Shown here piece by piece: positions 21,245 through 32,275 of a stretch of DNA of 64,000 bases. Under the pieces are notes generated by a model that was given only the letters and a program-made list of their open reading frames with translations, was not told the DNA's origin and did not search any database. The translations under genes were made by a program, and so were the position numbers. The stretch covers positions 1,240,001-1,304,000 of the forward strand of contig JASISA010000019.1 of the NCBI GenBank assembly GCA_031771865.1, read 5' to 3'. The DNA is from Nothophaeocryptopus gaeumannii (Eukaryota; Ascomycota; Dothideomycetes; Mycosphaerellales; Mycosphaerellaceae). Numbering within the stretch: position 1 is the first letter of the stretch; each line of letters begins with the position of its first letter.

Positions 21245-21764
21245 ATGGATACCTCTACTCCGCTGGCAATGCCAAAATCGACCACGGGCAAGGAGTCAGA
21301 AGAGGTGACGCTTATCATTGTCATGACCACCAAACCGGGAAAGGGCGAGCGTGTATGTATCGATTTGGTCGACGGACACCAAGATCTTCAGCTCTAAGCT
21401 CACACCTTGTGAAGTTCCTCCAAATGACGGAAGAATACTATGCCGACTTCATGCCTAAGGAGCCTGGATGCCTGCAGTTCCAAGTCCATCGCGAACTCGA
21501 CGACGATGGGAAGGGTGAACAACGGTGGGCGCTTATTGAGAGGTGTGTACATGCAGTTCTTCCCCAGGTCTTGAAGGTGATGATTTGGAGAAAAGATACC
21601 AGAGCGCGGCTCATAATGAATTGCATCGCACGTCAGCAGCTCATGTAGAGCTGTTGGCGGCCTTTCTTACTGAGGACATCGTGGCGGGACCTCCGGTCAG
21701 GTTTCTTGGACAGCCTTTCTTTGGGCACAAGTCGCGAGATGACTTGTCTGCAGGTGGCTCGTGA
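21245..21764 (+). CDS. Antibiotic-biosynthesis-monooxygenase (ABM) fold protein
   Basis: Three exons, 21245-21352, 21415-21542, 21596-21764, 134 aa. After MDTSTPLAMPKSTTGKESEE comes VTLIIVMTTKPGKGER|FLQM, the first strand and helix of an ABM (dimeric ferredoxin-like) domain, then EPGCLQFQVHRELDDDGKGE, QRWALIER|YQSAAHNELHR and TSAAHVELLAAFLTED. Both introns (62 and 53 bp) have GT..AG ends and restore the domain exactly, which supports the model. Such proteins are heme- or cofactor-free quinone-forming oxygenases or stress proteins; no substrate can be named. Confidence 0.8.
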
Positions 21765-22391
21765 GAATAGAAGCAGAGACGACGCATGAGAGATGAGCCG
21801 GCGCCCGTGTTTGCTCGACGCTGTAGCACACCAAGGTTCATGCAACCTCTTGCTGTCGCATTGGCGTCGTCCATTCTGAGCTGTCACGCCCGGTCGCCCA
21901 TTGCGTCGCCCTCCGGAAATGTAGCGTATTAAAGGCCCTTTCCTTCTCCCTTCGCCAATCTGAAGCGCAGGTGTCTAGACATGGCCTCGGCATTCTGTCA
22001 GACATCAGAAATGGATTTTCCGGCTCATCACACGCTCCGTGAGTGGATCTCGAAGGCCAAGGATGTTCGCATCGCATCACTGACGAGATATTGAGACATA
22101 TACTCGCTGAATTTCGTGAGCCTTCAATGAGTGAACACCTTGGTTCCCACCTGATCTTCAGTGCCGTGGAGAACTTCGACGACATCGATTCTTTCAGCAC
22201 AAATGTGGACGAAGGTCTACTGTGTCGCAAGTATAGGCCCATTCTTGATCAAGTCTGACGTTGACCTAGGTACGAGCGACACGTGCTACACCTGAGCACG
22301 GTGATGCTTAAGTTCGGGCTGCGCAGCACTCGACCAACATGCGCGGTGAAAGTAGGCGGACTGAGTCAAGAGCCTCGCTCTTCTCTGATGT

Positions 22392-23258
22392 ATGTGCTTT
22401 CGTACCCACGAACTAGACACGCCGCGTTGTGTTCTTTACCCTTTTCATTGCTCAAGAACTCGGAGACACGGGAGCCGGACACATGTAGAAATTCGAACAA
22501 TTGTTCAAAGACTGATATTACAATGTCGTGTAGGCGGAGCTGGACCTGGAATCGACCACCATTCAACACCGCCCCTCCTCGAGGACACGTTGGCCACCAT
22601 TCCTAATGCCGACGCCAATTCGTCGAACCATATACAGGCCCATAGCGTCGCCCAGGAAGAGACTGGGATCACAATACAGGAAGAGCATATCGTCTTCGAA
22701 TACGCTGCACCTTCTTTGCCAGATGCCACGTCGATGACATTGCGCTACGATAAGGCCTACCTATTCTTGCCAGATTGTACGCAGCTATTCGACAACACCG
22801 ACGTTTTCGCCTACCTCAGAAGAGCGTCGCTTTCTTACGACGGGAGCACCCAAGCGAATGGAACTCAATCTTCGCCGAATTCGAATTCCCAGCCAGGCTT
22901 CATAGTCTGCGCCAACCCCGATCCATTCCTCCTGGCCGACAGTCGTCCGAGAGACTCATGTGTGGCATTCCGGGATGTAGTTCACTACATCTGTTCGGCC
23001 GAAAGTTGGGAACTGAAGAGGCATATGGCCACGCATTCGAAAGGAGCATATTCCTGCCCAATGAAGGGGTATCCATGGGAGGTAAAGGCTTTTCAACGGA
23101 AGGAGCATCTTCGCAAACACCTTCAGAAGGCGCATAAGGAGGGAGCTCATCAGACAATGAGTCAGGATGTGACCTGGAATGGCACGCGCAAAAGTCCATC
23201 GCGATGCATGGGAAACAGATTCGAACGACTAGACTCACGTTCATATGACAAAGGTTGA
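22392..23258 (+). pseudogene. C2H2 zinc-finger gene damaged in both fingers
   Basis: The frame codes an acidic region (IVFEYAAPSLPDATSMTLRY, PDCTQLFDNTDVFAYLRRAS) and then a finger region ending WELKRHMATHSKGAYSCP, KAFQRKEHLRKHLQKAHKEG. The first finger's cysteines CGIPGCSSLHLFGRK are found in another frame at about 22962-23006, so two compensating single-base shifts (near 22960 and at the tt of 23006-23007) replace them by VAFRDVVHYICSAES. In the second finger, CPMKGYPWEVKAF has Tyr where the family has the second Cys. Neither finger can hold zinc as written. The upstream start is uncertain; coding-like sequence at 22043-22258 may be an earlier exon. Sequencing error is possible for the shifts. 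Confidence 0.6.
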
Positions 23259-23343
23259 GGGTACAGTTCGGATTTTGAGAAGCTCTGTCGTTCCATTGAC
23301 TGTCTCTAGAAGTATCTACAACGAACTCAAGATGCCATATGCT

Positions 23344-24242
23344 TTACGACACGGTCAAACTGTACGCCGAGACCGTGAACTCAGCATTGCTTCCCTCGAA
23401 AGCCTCCGTACCGGCTCCAGCACTGATGAGGTACTGGCTGCTCGAAAAGCTCTGGCTGTCAACAAGATAAGTAAAGAAGTCCTTCAAATCGCCACTGAAA
23501 TCCGTAATATCGCTTGGCGCAACGAATGAATACACAGTCATCTGGCCATTCGGTCCTTTGTACAGACTCCAAGTTGTGCCGGCAACTGTTGGACTGTCAA
23601 TGGGAGTTGCGCTTCCGTCGGAGCCCTATCGAAATGTCAGTCAAGCTTGCTCGCCAGTTAAATGTGAAGATGGTAACAGCTTACGTATGTCGAACTAATC
23701 GGCCCCGCCCCTCCCTTCGCACTCAACCAAATCATAATCTCAAACTCCTCATCGCCATCCGCAGTCGACGAAGTAAACAGATCATACGCCACATCAGCGA
23801 CGATGTCCGAGCCGGTATAAGACCACGACCATTTGGAAGTCAGCGACGAAAGGGCGGAAATTTGAGTTGCGGTGAGGGAGACGACGGCGTTGGCGTAGGA
23901 TTTTACGGAGCCGGTGCCGCCGGTTCAGGACCAACTTGGGGTGATTGTTAGTGTAAAGAAGTAGATGGGAGAGGAGAGGAAAGGGACTTACGTTGTTGCC
24001 CAGGAGAGGACGCCATCGACGAGACTGGTCACGGAAAAACATTGCGATCCGGAGGTAGCTGCGGATTTGTTCCAAAGGTTGTTATATACCGTGTACGAAC
24101 CAGCCTGAACGCTACCATACTGTGCGCAGTCATCGGCTCTCTTCTCAACGAACGTCGTCCTCGGCGACGTTCTCGAAGGAACTGGACTGGCAGCCGTCAA
24201 AGCCAGCAGGCCAGCTGCGAGGATCGTTGAAGTAACCCTCAT
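23344..24242 (-). pseudogene. GH12 endo-beta-1,4-glucanase/xyloglucanase with one in-frame TGA
   Basis: Exons 24242-23992, 23934-23685, 23625-23344 (261 codons) with clean introns of 57 and 59 bp. It has a signal peptide (MRVTSTILAAGLLALTAASP), mature start ADDCAQYGSVQAGSYTVYNN, and full GH12 sequence: SVKSYANAVVSLTATQISAL, DVAYDLFTSSTADGDEEFEI then MIWLSAKGGAGPIS, TTWSLYKGPNGQMTVYSFVA and GTEAFEGSNAEFTVSAYSL. The two expected catalytic glutamates (in EEFEIMIWL and GTEAFEG) are intact. The only lesion is TGA at 23927-23925 (codon 87), in TWS*TGGTGSVKSY, where GH12 has Trp. No other acceptor skips it. Family role: secreted plant cell-wall hydrolase. Either a recent pseudogene, a read error, or a recoded stop. 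Confidence 0.85.
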
Positions 24243-25359
24243 CTTGCTGTTTATTTCCCCTGCTCTTGAGTTGAATTTTTCTGACTGTCTTCAGAACAAG
24301 CTACCTGAATGAAATGACGTCGATCGAATATTTGAATGAATGTCGATGGATGTTCAAGGACCAGCCTCGAAGATCTTTACGAAGCGAACGCTTCGAAACC
24401 AAGAGTGCGAAACGAGAGACAAAGTGAGCGATTAGAAGGATTGTCAAGCAAGCATACCCATCTTCATATCTGAGCTGCGCCGAGGAACGTTCGTATTTAT
24501 ACTTCTCCTTTACGTTCTGTCACAGTAAGGCTCGGCCAGACCCATCAATCCTCGCCTACTGAGAAACATGACGTCAAGCGCAAGCTTCACAAAGAATGGC
24601 GCTCAATCAATGTTCAATATCGGATCGCGCTCATTGCTTGTGAAGATCTTACGTCTGTCTATTCAAGACACAAACCACAAACACTGAGCTTCAAGAGGGG
24701 GAAGCTCTTGAAGCGAGGTTCGACTTGAAACACGCGAAGTCATGAACAGACAAGGATTCTGCACACGCCGCCGAGATTGGTTGATGGACCGAACGACTGC
24801 CCAAAGATGGTAAGTTGCGAAATATGTTTTGGAGGTGTAGGCGATACTCGGGATGTGTTCTAAGTAGATGGTCAAATGCGGACGTCTTTCCACCAACCGG
24901 GAAACTGCGAATGAGATGCTCGTGCAACCAGCAGTTTCGGAGGGTGGAAGGTTTCTTTTGGTAGATGGCGTAAGGAAGACAGGCCTGTGAGACGGACGAT
25001 TGTTGGTGATGAGGCGGTATCGGTACTCTCATTTGGCCGGCTTGGTTGGGGTGTTCGGAGGCACGGATCCGAGATATGGACGAGGCATCGATGTTAGATG
25101 AAGGGTTGATGGCGTAGCGATTTTGAATGAAGTCTTCCATTCTCAGTTCTAGAAGCAGTCGATACAACCGATACATCCTTTTAAAATCGCATCGGAACCT
25201 TCGGCCTCGAACCTTGCTCGACTATGAGCTCATGATGTTCCCTCTTCGTGAAACTCTCAAGCCATTCCGCTTCTCGTCCATCTCCAGGCGCAACTGAGAT
25301 GTCTTGCAGCAGTCACCTCGATCTCGAGCTCCTCAAGTTGCGTGCTTTGAAAGAAACCC
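24243..25359. other. Gene-poor stretch with one unrecognised 161-codon frame
   Basis: Upstream of the GH12 gene. A minus-strand frame at 24691-25176 (MYRLYRLLLELRMEDFIQNR...) is open but has no family resemblance or detectable introns; I give it little weight. Nothing else seen. Confidence 0.35.
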
Positions 25360-26290
25360 CTACTTCTTCCTCCCAACCATCACCTTCTGCACACCATTGA
25401 ACCACGCCCCATTCTTACACTCCTCAACCGCCCCTTGCAACAGCCGAACGAATTCCTTTCTCCCCATCTTCTCCGGCAGTCCCTCGTATCCAGGTACTTT
25501 CGGTAATGTAAAAGCCTCCTGTGGCAACTTCTCAACTATGCGCGTCCAGACAGTCAAGAAATTCTCATTCCAAGCCCTCTGCAATACCGGATTCGGAGAG
25601 ATGTTCCCGTCGGCGAGGAGCTCAAACCGGAAGATCCAAGGGTGGATGGGAGGGTGTGCAGCCATTCTGGGGACATCTTATCCTGTGGCGACCGGGATAT
25701 CAAGTTGAGTACTGTAAGGATATGATTGTTTTCGTTGCAGTCGCATCCGAATTCTTTCCTGGTGCGGGGCGTTGCAGGAAGAGAGCATTTAATACTCGAC
25801 CCATTCATCTCATCCCACTGCAAATATCCACCAAGTTTCAACATTTTCGACATATTCCGTATCACAGGCTCGACTTTATTATCGACCATGGCGCTATACA
25901 GCGTCCTAATATGAAACACGTCGAAAATCCCGACGACCTCCTCCGGGACCTCAGAAAAACGCATCCCAGAACATGAAACTCAATCCTATCCGGTAGGAAT
26001 CCAGAAGCTGGGAAGTTCGAGGATGCGATATCGAAACCTTACATATTCGCATTGGGGCGTTGGCGAGCGAGATCGAGGATTCAGGCGCCGTTGGAACAGG
26101 CTATGTTCCAATACGCGGATGGGCTTGTTTCTCAGGATACCGCTATCGATTTTGGGGTGGAGGGTATGGCTCAGCTGGTAATCCCATATCCAGTGTTGGA
26201 GGGTCAATCTAGAGAGAGAGATGCGAGTCACTCTCCAGAAGCAGAGAGGTCGTGTAGATATCACTGACCTCGTGGATTCTTGAGAGTCCT
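25360..26290 (-). pseudogene. UMTA-type SAM methyltransferase pseudogene
   Basis: Pieces of one methyltransferase occur in order on the minus strand but in shifting frames. They are RLTLQHWIWDYQLSHTLHPK, then NGA*ILDLARQRPNANM (motif I region, TGA where Trp is expected), a TAA, and GFDIASSNFPASGFLPDRIE followed by FHVL. Next come SEVPEEVVGIFDVFHIRTLY, VIRNMSKMLKLGGYLQWDEM, EWLHTLPSTLGSSGL and FRFELLADGNISPNPVLQRA. The C-terminal frame ends at 25360 (VQKVMVGRKK). Between FHVL and SEVPEE the run CTGGGATGCGTTTTTCTGAG looks like a parental sequence with one extra G and one extra T. Another shift lies after SSGL. Several independent lesions make this dead. The intact family acts in secondary metabolism or regulation. 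The 5' limit is approximate. Confidence 0.8.
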
Positions 26291-27573
26291 GCTGTTTCCA
26301 ATGATTATCAAGATCCCACGCGGGTACTGCTGTTCCAGTGCTGCAGCCCATCTCGAGAGATGATGATGGAAGAATTCGACGTCCGTTAAGAGTCACATAG
26401 AGGAGAGCAGGTCTTATCTCTAATAAGACAAGCAAGCAAAGCCGAAAAGTCCAACCAACCAAGTAGAATTACCCACCGAAGGATCAGCGGTACGTTATAG
26501 ACTTAGCCTCTCCGATTCACCAACAAGCCTGTCCGCCAGCCATGTCAGCCAAGCGGACCAGCACTCTACTAGCCGGCAATAGCTCCTCCACCTCGAAGAC
26601 ATCGAAGCGCATAGCTGGCCGTACGAGTCTACCAAGACGCAAGTGTCGACTATTCATCGGCGTGAAGGAGTGGCAGGAAGGCAGCTACCAGCAAGAAGCG
26701 CGGCTGAATGCAGGCGATCCTTCTCGCACTCGCACAGCATGCGAAACCGACACAGGTCAAGACGCCGTTAATGCATTGTTATTCGCTTCTTCGCCTCTTC
26801 TTGGCTGGTCCATGGTCGGAAAGGCGTTTGCTGAGATACAGCGTAGCTATAATGAAGGGCATAGGGTGCATAGACAATGTTGGAAGCACTAGCATCGCTT
26901 TTCGTTCTCCGAAACCAACTCTATCCGACAGTGTTGCCCTTCGCTGGAGCTTCACCACTGAGTGGTGACCACTCGATGAGCTGCTTCAGGTGTAAGAGAA
27001 TTGGCTGTCGCAAAGACGACTAAGTAATTAAAGGTCACTTCATTTCCTCTCGTCTAAAATCTCCCAGCTCTCGTTCCTCACTCGCTTCATGCATTCACCC
27101 CCCTTCCATGCAAGTAAAACCCTCTTCTCATCCCAACCATCTCCCACCTAGAATCGAAAAAAGTATACACATTAATAATAAGGGGGAATCTGTATGTCTC
27201 GCAATCAATTCGCGCGCGCTTATTTCACTCGTGCAACCAATGCCTTTGCGGCGAACCAAAAGCATTCTCAGTTTCGCCTGCGATGTAGTTTGCCCATGCC
27301 GGAGCCAGCCGGCGCTGGGCGATGCCAAATCATGTCATGCGGCCTGCGGTGCTTCTTTCTTGTTGTTTGTGTGGTATCATTGTTGTTTGCGTGGTCTTTG
27401 GTAATCTTGTCAGATCCAGTTCCCAGGGAATATCAAAAATCATAAACACGGCCATTGCAAATGCGTAGGCCAAAAAACGCCATCTTGCTCCTCGCTCATT
27501 ACTCAATCATGCTCTTGCTCTGATATGTGCTGTGCGCTCGCGCGCTTCGATCGTCTTTGCATGTGCTCTTAGA
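26291..27573. other. Gene-poor stretch
   Basis: A plus-strand frame starts with ATG at 26542 (MSAKRTSTLLAGNSSSTSKT, 116 codons) and another overlaps at 26708; neither resembles a known family. The part from about 27070 is likely the 3' untranslated region of LCB2. No gene supported. Confidence 0.35.
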
Positions 27574-29643
27574 TCATGTCAGAGGCTTCTTTACATCTTG
27601 TACACCTCTTTGAATTACGTCCTCGAGTTTCCACCTTGGTGCGATGACGGCTGGGTTCCCTCCGCCTTCGAGACATGATCGGAACTCCATCTCCTCCTTA
27701 TTCTCAAGACCGTCTTGCATTGGCTCCTGACCACCCGCAACACCAGACGAGAACTTGAGCTGCAGTACCTCACCAGCCTGGTCGCAGGCCGCGAGTAATC
27801 GGTCCAAATCGTCCTTGGTGTGTGCAGCAGATACGCAGAAACGTGCTCTTGAGGAGATGAGGGGAGTGGCAGGGTATCCGACAACGACCACCGCGATCTT
27901 TCGTTTGAGCATCTCGTGCGAAAAGGCTGGAATCTTGGCTGGGTGGTAAAGGAGCAAGGGGATAATGGGCGAGTCGTCGTGGCCGTAAACGATGAATCCG
28001 AGACGCTTGAGTCCGAGTCGCAGGTATCGAGAGTTGAAAGCCAACCGCTGAAGTCGCTCCTCACCCTGACCTGGTGCAAGCTCGCCGGCGATGATCCTCA
28101 AACTCGAGCTGATCTGTGCCAGAACTGCAGGAGTTGGGCACTCGCCAAACAGCGTGCCAGCATTGGTGACGCGGATCTTGTCGACAATCGCCTTGTCACT
28201 GCAAATGTAGCCACCGTTGGCACCGAAGGACTTGGTGAAGGTACCCATGAGAATGTCGATTTCGGAGGTGCTGATGCCGAAGTAGTCGCAAACACCGCGT
28301 CCGCGTGGACCAAGAGCGCCAATCGAGTGCGCCTCGTCCACGTACAGCGAGAACTTGTACTTCTTCTTCAATGCGACCAGGCCTGGAAGATTGCACATGG
28401 TGCCCTCCATACTGTACAGGCCCTCAACTACAATCAAAATCTTCCTCCATGGTCGGTGCGTGCGTGGTTGTCCCTGCGATATCCGTTCTCTCAGCAATCG
28501 CTCGAGATCAGTCATGTCGTTGTGCTTGAACATATCGATGACTGCACCACTCATTCGAGCACCGAATCGGATGGAAGAGTGGTTGAGCTGGTCGGAGATG
28601 AGGAGACAGCCCTTGCCGACAAGAGCTGGGAAGACGGTAGCATTCGTGACGAAGCCCATGGAGTAGACGGTCGCCGACTCTTTGCCAACGAAATCCGCAA
28701 CCTGGCGCTCAACATCGAGATGTAGGTCCGACGTGCCAATGTCAGCTCGGGGTGAGCAGAACGAGATGCCGTATTTCTTCAATGTCTTCTCCGCTTCATC
28801 CGCACATTCGCCCTCCGATTGAGCAAAACCGAGGTAGTTGTACGAGGACATGTTCAGTGTCTGCGTCGTCGTCCCGGTGAGCTTGAACGAGATGTTGTAG
28901 TCGTCACTCGTGCGGTCGAGAAGAGTAATGAAGCGGCCTGGGACACCGGTCACCGGTCGTCGGAAGACATCATTGATTCGCAGCTGCAGACGTCGGATGT
29001 AGAAATTGTCGAAGTCGGAATTGAGTGGTGCGTACCCGTCTTGTTCTCTGAGCTGCTTGTATTGATCTGGCTTAAATCGCTTGCCAAAGAAGTCCCTCAC
29101 GTGTCCAAAGATGATCAGGATGAGGTATGATATGTAGGTGGTGATCAGGTAGTAGTACGGCGGCTCGTCTTCGATCGGCTCCGGAAACTCGTCACCGACG
29201 AAGCGAGACGAGTACAAGTGTTGCTTCGATCCCAGCGGACCGAATGCCGCGTGCTGTTTCGCAATGCGACGCGCCTCGGCAGGCGTCGGGGGTTGGAAAA
29301 GTGTCAATGGCTTAGAAAGTTCTTCCATCTTGCTCTTCTCCCCGGTCGCAGTCGTCAGATTGATCGTCGGCAGGCTCAGAGTCGGGATCTGTGGACTTGG
29401 GGGTCGGAAGGTCGGTATTTGCGGTGCCTCAAGCTTGTTCGGCTCAGGTGCTGACTGGGTCTTTTGGTTCTTTGGTGATGTGCTGGTGAAGGGCAGAGAG
29501 AAGCGCGGTCGGGGTAGCCGTCTTGCGGTTGGCTGCTGGACTTCTCTGGCCTCAATGCGTATAGGCTCCTTCTCCGAGAGGATGGTCTCTGTTTGCGCGG
29601 CGGGCGACGAGGCGAAAGGGTTGAGAGCGCGGATGGCAGGCAT
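27574..29643 (-). CDS. LCB2: Serine palmitoyltransferase subunit 2
   Basis: Catalytic subunit of serine palmitoyltransferase, condensing serine with palmitoyl-CoA as the first step of sphingolipid synthesis in the ER. One exon, 689 aa from the ATG at 29643 (MPAIRALNPFASSPAAQTET). It has a long Pro/Ser-rich N-terminus (1-125), a membrane segment at about 163-181 (YYYLITTYISYLILIIFGH), and an alpha-oxoamine synthase domain: NMSSYNYLGFAQ (264-275), STRADIGTSD-like SPRADIGTSDLH, DEAHS at 436-440 and the PLP-lysine motif GTFTKSFGANGG with K471. Length is somewhat more than yeast Lcb2 (about 560) because of the N-terminal tail. The frame stays open 191 codons further upstream (see findings); I chose the first ATG with family-like context. 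Confidence 0.95.
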   Translation of the reverse strand: MPAIRALNPFASSPAAQTETILSEKEPIRIEAREVQQPTARRLPRPRFSLPFTSTSPKNQKTQSAPEPNKLEAPQIPTFRPPSPQIPTLSLPTINLTTATGEKSKMEELSKPLTLFQPPTPAEARRIAKQHAAFGPLGSKQHLYSSRFVGDEFPEPIEDEPPYYYLITTYISYLILIIFGHVRDFFGKRFKPDQYKQLREQDGYAPLNSDFDNFYIRRLQLRINDVFRRPVTGVPGRFITLLDRTSDDYNISFKLTGTTTQTLNMSSYNYLGFAQSEGECADEAEKTLKKYGISFCSPRADIGTSDLHLDVERQVADFVGKESATVYSMGFVTNATVFPALVGKGCLLISDQLNHSSIRFGARMSGAVIDMFKHNDMTDLERLLRERISQGQPRTHRPWRKILIVVEGLYSMEGTMCNLPGLVALKKKYKFSLYVDEAHSIGALGPRGRGVCDYFGISTSEIDILMGTFTKSFGANGGYICSDKAIVDKIRVTNAGTLFGECPTPAVLAQISSSLRIIAGELAPGQGEERLQRLAFNSRYLRLGLKRLGFIVYGHDDSPIIPLLLYHPAKIPAFSHEMLKRKIAVVVVGYPATPLISSRARFCVSAAHTKDDLDRLLAACDQAGEVLQLKFSSGVAGGQEPMQDGLENKEEMEFRSCLEGGGNPAVIAPRWKLEDVIQRGVQDVKKPLT

Positions 29644-31636
29644 GGCGTCTGTTGTTCCGGTGAAGTGTATTAGTTGAGTTCGGGATATGTGCTGCGAGTA
29701 TCTTGATGTATTAAGGTCGCAGCGTCGCCGCGAGCATGTGATGTTCAACAATGCTGGCGTAGGCAATATAGAGGTGCAATGGGGTGTTTGACGGGTAAGG
29801 AGGCGGTATGGAGTGTTTCTGTTGTTGCTGAGGGAGGCGTGAAGCGTGGCAAGGAGCGAGTGGGGCTGCGGAGAGACAGCGCCCGGCGGTGGTGGTTGTG
29901 AGTGTTTTGGTAGGGAGCGGTGGATGTTCGAAGAAACAGTCAGGCAGTGGCAGTCTTGGTAAGAGACTCTCGTCCTCGGTGGTGATGTCAAGAGCGAAGG
30001 CTGGCGCGCTTGGTCGGCTTGAACGCACTGCAAGAGAAGGTCCAAGTCTTCCGCGCTGTTCCTGGCCGCAACCAAACTTTCCGTGGCTTCCGAGAGTCTA
30101 GCGAGCCCTGCGCTGCCAAGCCGGCCTGTCACGCGCTGGTGTATCTTCGATGGTGATCGCAATGCCAAACCTCTCGAAACACCATCAATCTCTGGCGGAG
30201 ATGTCGATGCTGTCAATGTCGCAGTGTTGTCGTCGCTCCCTTGCCACAGCCTCTGTCAACAGCTGCAAAAGCTGAACACGCACCTCGCGAGGGCGGTGCA
30301 AGCGACGAGGGTGTGATATGATTGATGTGCAGGATGCGTGCAGATGCGTCGAAGGGCTGAAGTGGACTGGGGAAAAGATCTTACCGTGCCTATGCGCGCA
30401 TTCCTCGTCCGCGAGTGTTTCCTTTGACAGCCGGAAAGACAGTCTTCAGCTCAGCTGCCGGTCTGTACCCCAGCTTGCTCTTCCACCACTCCCGCTGCTG
30501 TCCCGCCAGAGCCTGTTCTCCCGCCTGTCGCGTGGCCCCTTCCCTCACGTCTCGTCCAATGCTGCGGCGGCAGTGCTCGCTCGTTTCGTGCGGACCGGTT
30601 CCTTGCTCGCAATGACGTGAAGCCCGAGTTGTAACAAGCTTTCACCCACTTTCAAACCCTCTATCCTTCAAATGCCGAGTGGATTCGTCGTGCGCGCCGT
30701 TGTCGAGAACCAAGGTCGTTGTTGGCAGGTGTTTGGGCAAAGAGACAAGAAAAGCAAGAAGGCGTTCAACCAGGGCCTCTTTCGAACGATGAATAGATTG
30801 GCAATTGGTATCGAGCGAAGCGCTGCACTCTAACCGTAAATAGCGCTGTTGGCCCAACGGCACTCTACCTAATTTCCGTGAAATTGACGAGGGACCATTG
30901 AACTCCACCAGACCTCCCGACTTTTCAGTGCGCACAAACCGAGGAGGACGAATAGTAAAGGGGCACACTCTCCGCCTTGTGCGCCCTTCAGCTGTCAACC
31001 TGTGCCAGTTCATGCAAAAGATGCCCAATCCGTAATTCTGCCACCTCCAAGAGACTAAAGAGAGCTCGGTGCATGCACAGCCGCTACGACGGCCGACTTT
31101 GTTGATCAGCCGGGACCGGCAGCCGCGATCGACTTCGTTCCGAAAGCGCGCCAAGAGCTCGACAGGATCTTTGAAGACTCTGGTGGCGAGAGACAAATCT
31201 CGACTTCATAGATGGCTCTCGGTGGTGCAACGGCATCCCTGTTGCATCTGACATGCCGACTGCCGTGTCTGTCAACGGCGTACGGCGTGCCGGACCTCTC
31301 TATCTACTAGACGTCGCCTAGTCTTTTGGGTATTAAAGTGCTACATCACCCTGCAACAGCAGGCTTATGGCCGCGGTCAAGCGCGTCTTTCTTGTGTGAA
31401 CAATGCTCCCTTGTGGCCATGTGTTGCCGCGTGCTTGCATGGCTGTGTGAGCTGAACGTGCAGTGCACAATCGGGCCCTTGCAGGTGATTTCGCTGCCTG
31501 TGCGACTGAGACAGAGTGCAACATGATGTGTCTGTCTGTCTCTCCGGTCATGTTGCGAGAGCGCGATCCGCGAGGGGTAGGACAAGTTATGATGCTGAAG
31601 TCGCTAGGATGGAAAGGAGATGAGAGGCAGCTGCTC
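29644..31636. other. Long LCB2 5' region and ALB1 3' region, no gene seen
   Basis: About 2 kb without a supported gene. The minus strand remains open in the LCB2 frame to about 30216, and other frames (30642-31196 minus) are unremarkable. The long leader may carry uORFs or introns of the LCB2 transcript. Confidence 0.4.
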
Positions 31637-32275
31637 TCATGTGATCTCCTCGAGAAAGTCCTCCGCCTGAGCATGCTTCGATGCCCATGCTGGCTGCGCT
31701 CCAGGAGCTGTCGCTACCGGCGCACTCTCTTCCTCTGCGCCAGACATCTCAGCACTGCGGATGACCAACGGCTGCTCCAAATCCGGCATCACAACCTCAT
31801 CTCCATTTGTCGCCGACTTCTCGGCTGCCAGATCCCTCACAGGCTTGTTTGCCTCTGAATCCTTCGTCTTGCTCTGCTGTAGAGCAAGTGACCTCTCATC
31901 CAGATCCTCCCATTCCGCTCTGCGAGCCTGAACCTTTCTTGCGCGAGACTTGCTGACCGCCGTCTTATTCTCCAACTTAGCAGCAATTTGCTCTGCCTTC
32001 TCAAGAGCCTTTTCCTGTCGCACCTTCTGCTGGCGCGTGAGCTGCTTCTTTCTCTGCTTCTTCTGTATACCACCGCCTTGCGCCGAGTGCATCCATGGCT
32101 TGTAGTCGGACTCTTCGACAGGACCTTTGACTGCGGCGTCGGCTGCTGAGGGAGATACACGGCGGGCTGCGCGGGAGTGAATGGAGACTTCTGTAGAAGA
32201 ATTAGGATGAAGGAGCGCAAATGTAAGGACGGGTTCATTCGTACCTCTCTTCTTGACTTTGGGCGTCTTCGCCAT
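31637..32275 (-). CDS. ALB1: Ribosome biogenesis protein Alb1
   Basis: Pre-60S shuttling factor that works with Arx1 in nuclear export of large subunits. Exons 32275-32245 and 32190-31637 across a 54-bp intron give 194 aa: MAKTPKVKKREVSIHSRAAR. The start and SIHSRAARR are typical of fungal Alb1. The middle is strongly basic coiled-coil (QKKQRKKQLTRQQKVRQEKA) with WEDLDERSL, and the C-terminus is acidic. Without splicing the frame reads through the intron (GTNEPVLTFALLHPNSSTE), but the spliced form fits the family better. Divergent from the deubiquitinase with 274 bp between starts. Confidence 0.85.
   Translation of the reverse strand: MAKTPKVKKRGTNEPVLTFALLHPNSSTEVSIHSRAARRVSPSAADAAVKGPVEESDYKPWMHSAQGGGIQKKQRKKQLTRQQKVRQEKALEKAEQIAAKLENKTAVSKSRARKVQARRAEWEDLDERSLALQQSKTKDSEANKPVRDLAAEKSATNGDEVVMPDLEQPLVIRSAEMSGAEEESAPVATAPGAQPAWASKHAQAEDFLEEIT

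Noticed and set aside
29644..30216. Annotating LCB2 from the far upstream in-frame start
   Set aside because: Sequence there has no family resemblance; the ATG at 29643 fits better. Kept as a finding only.
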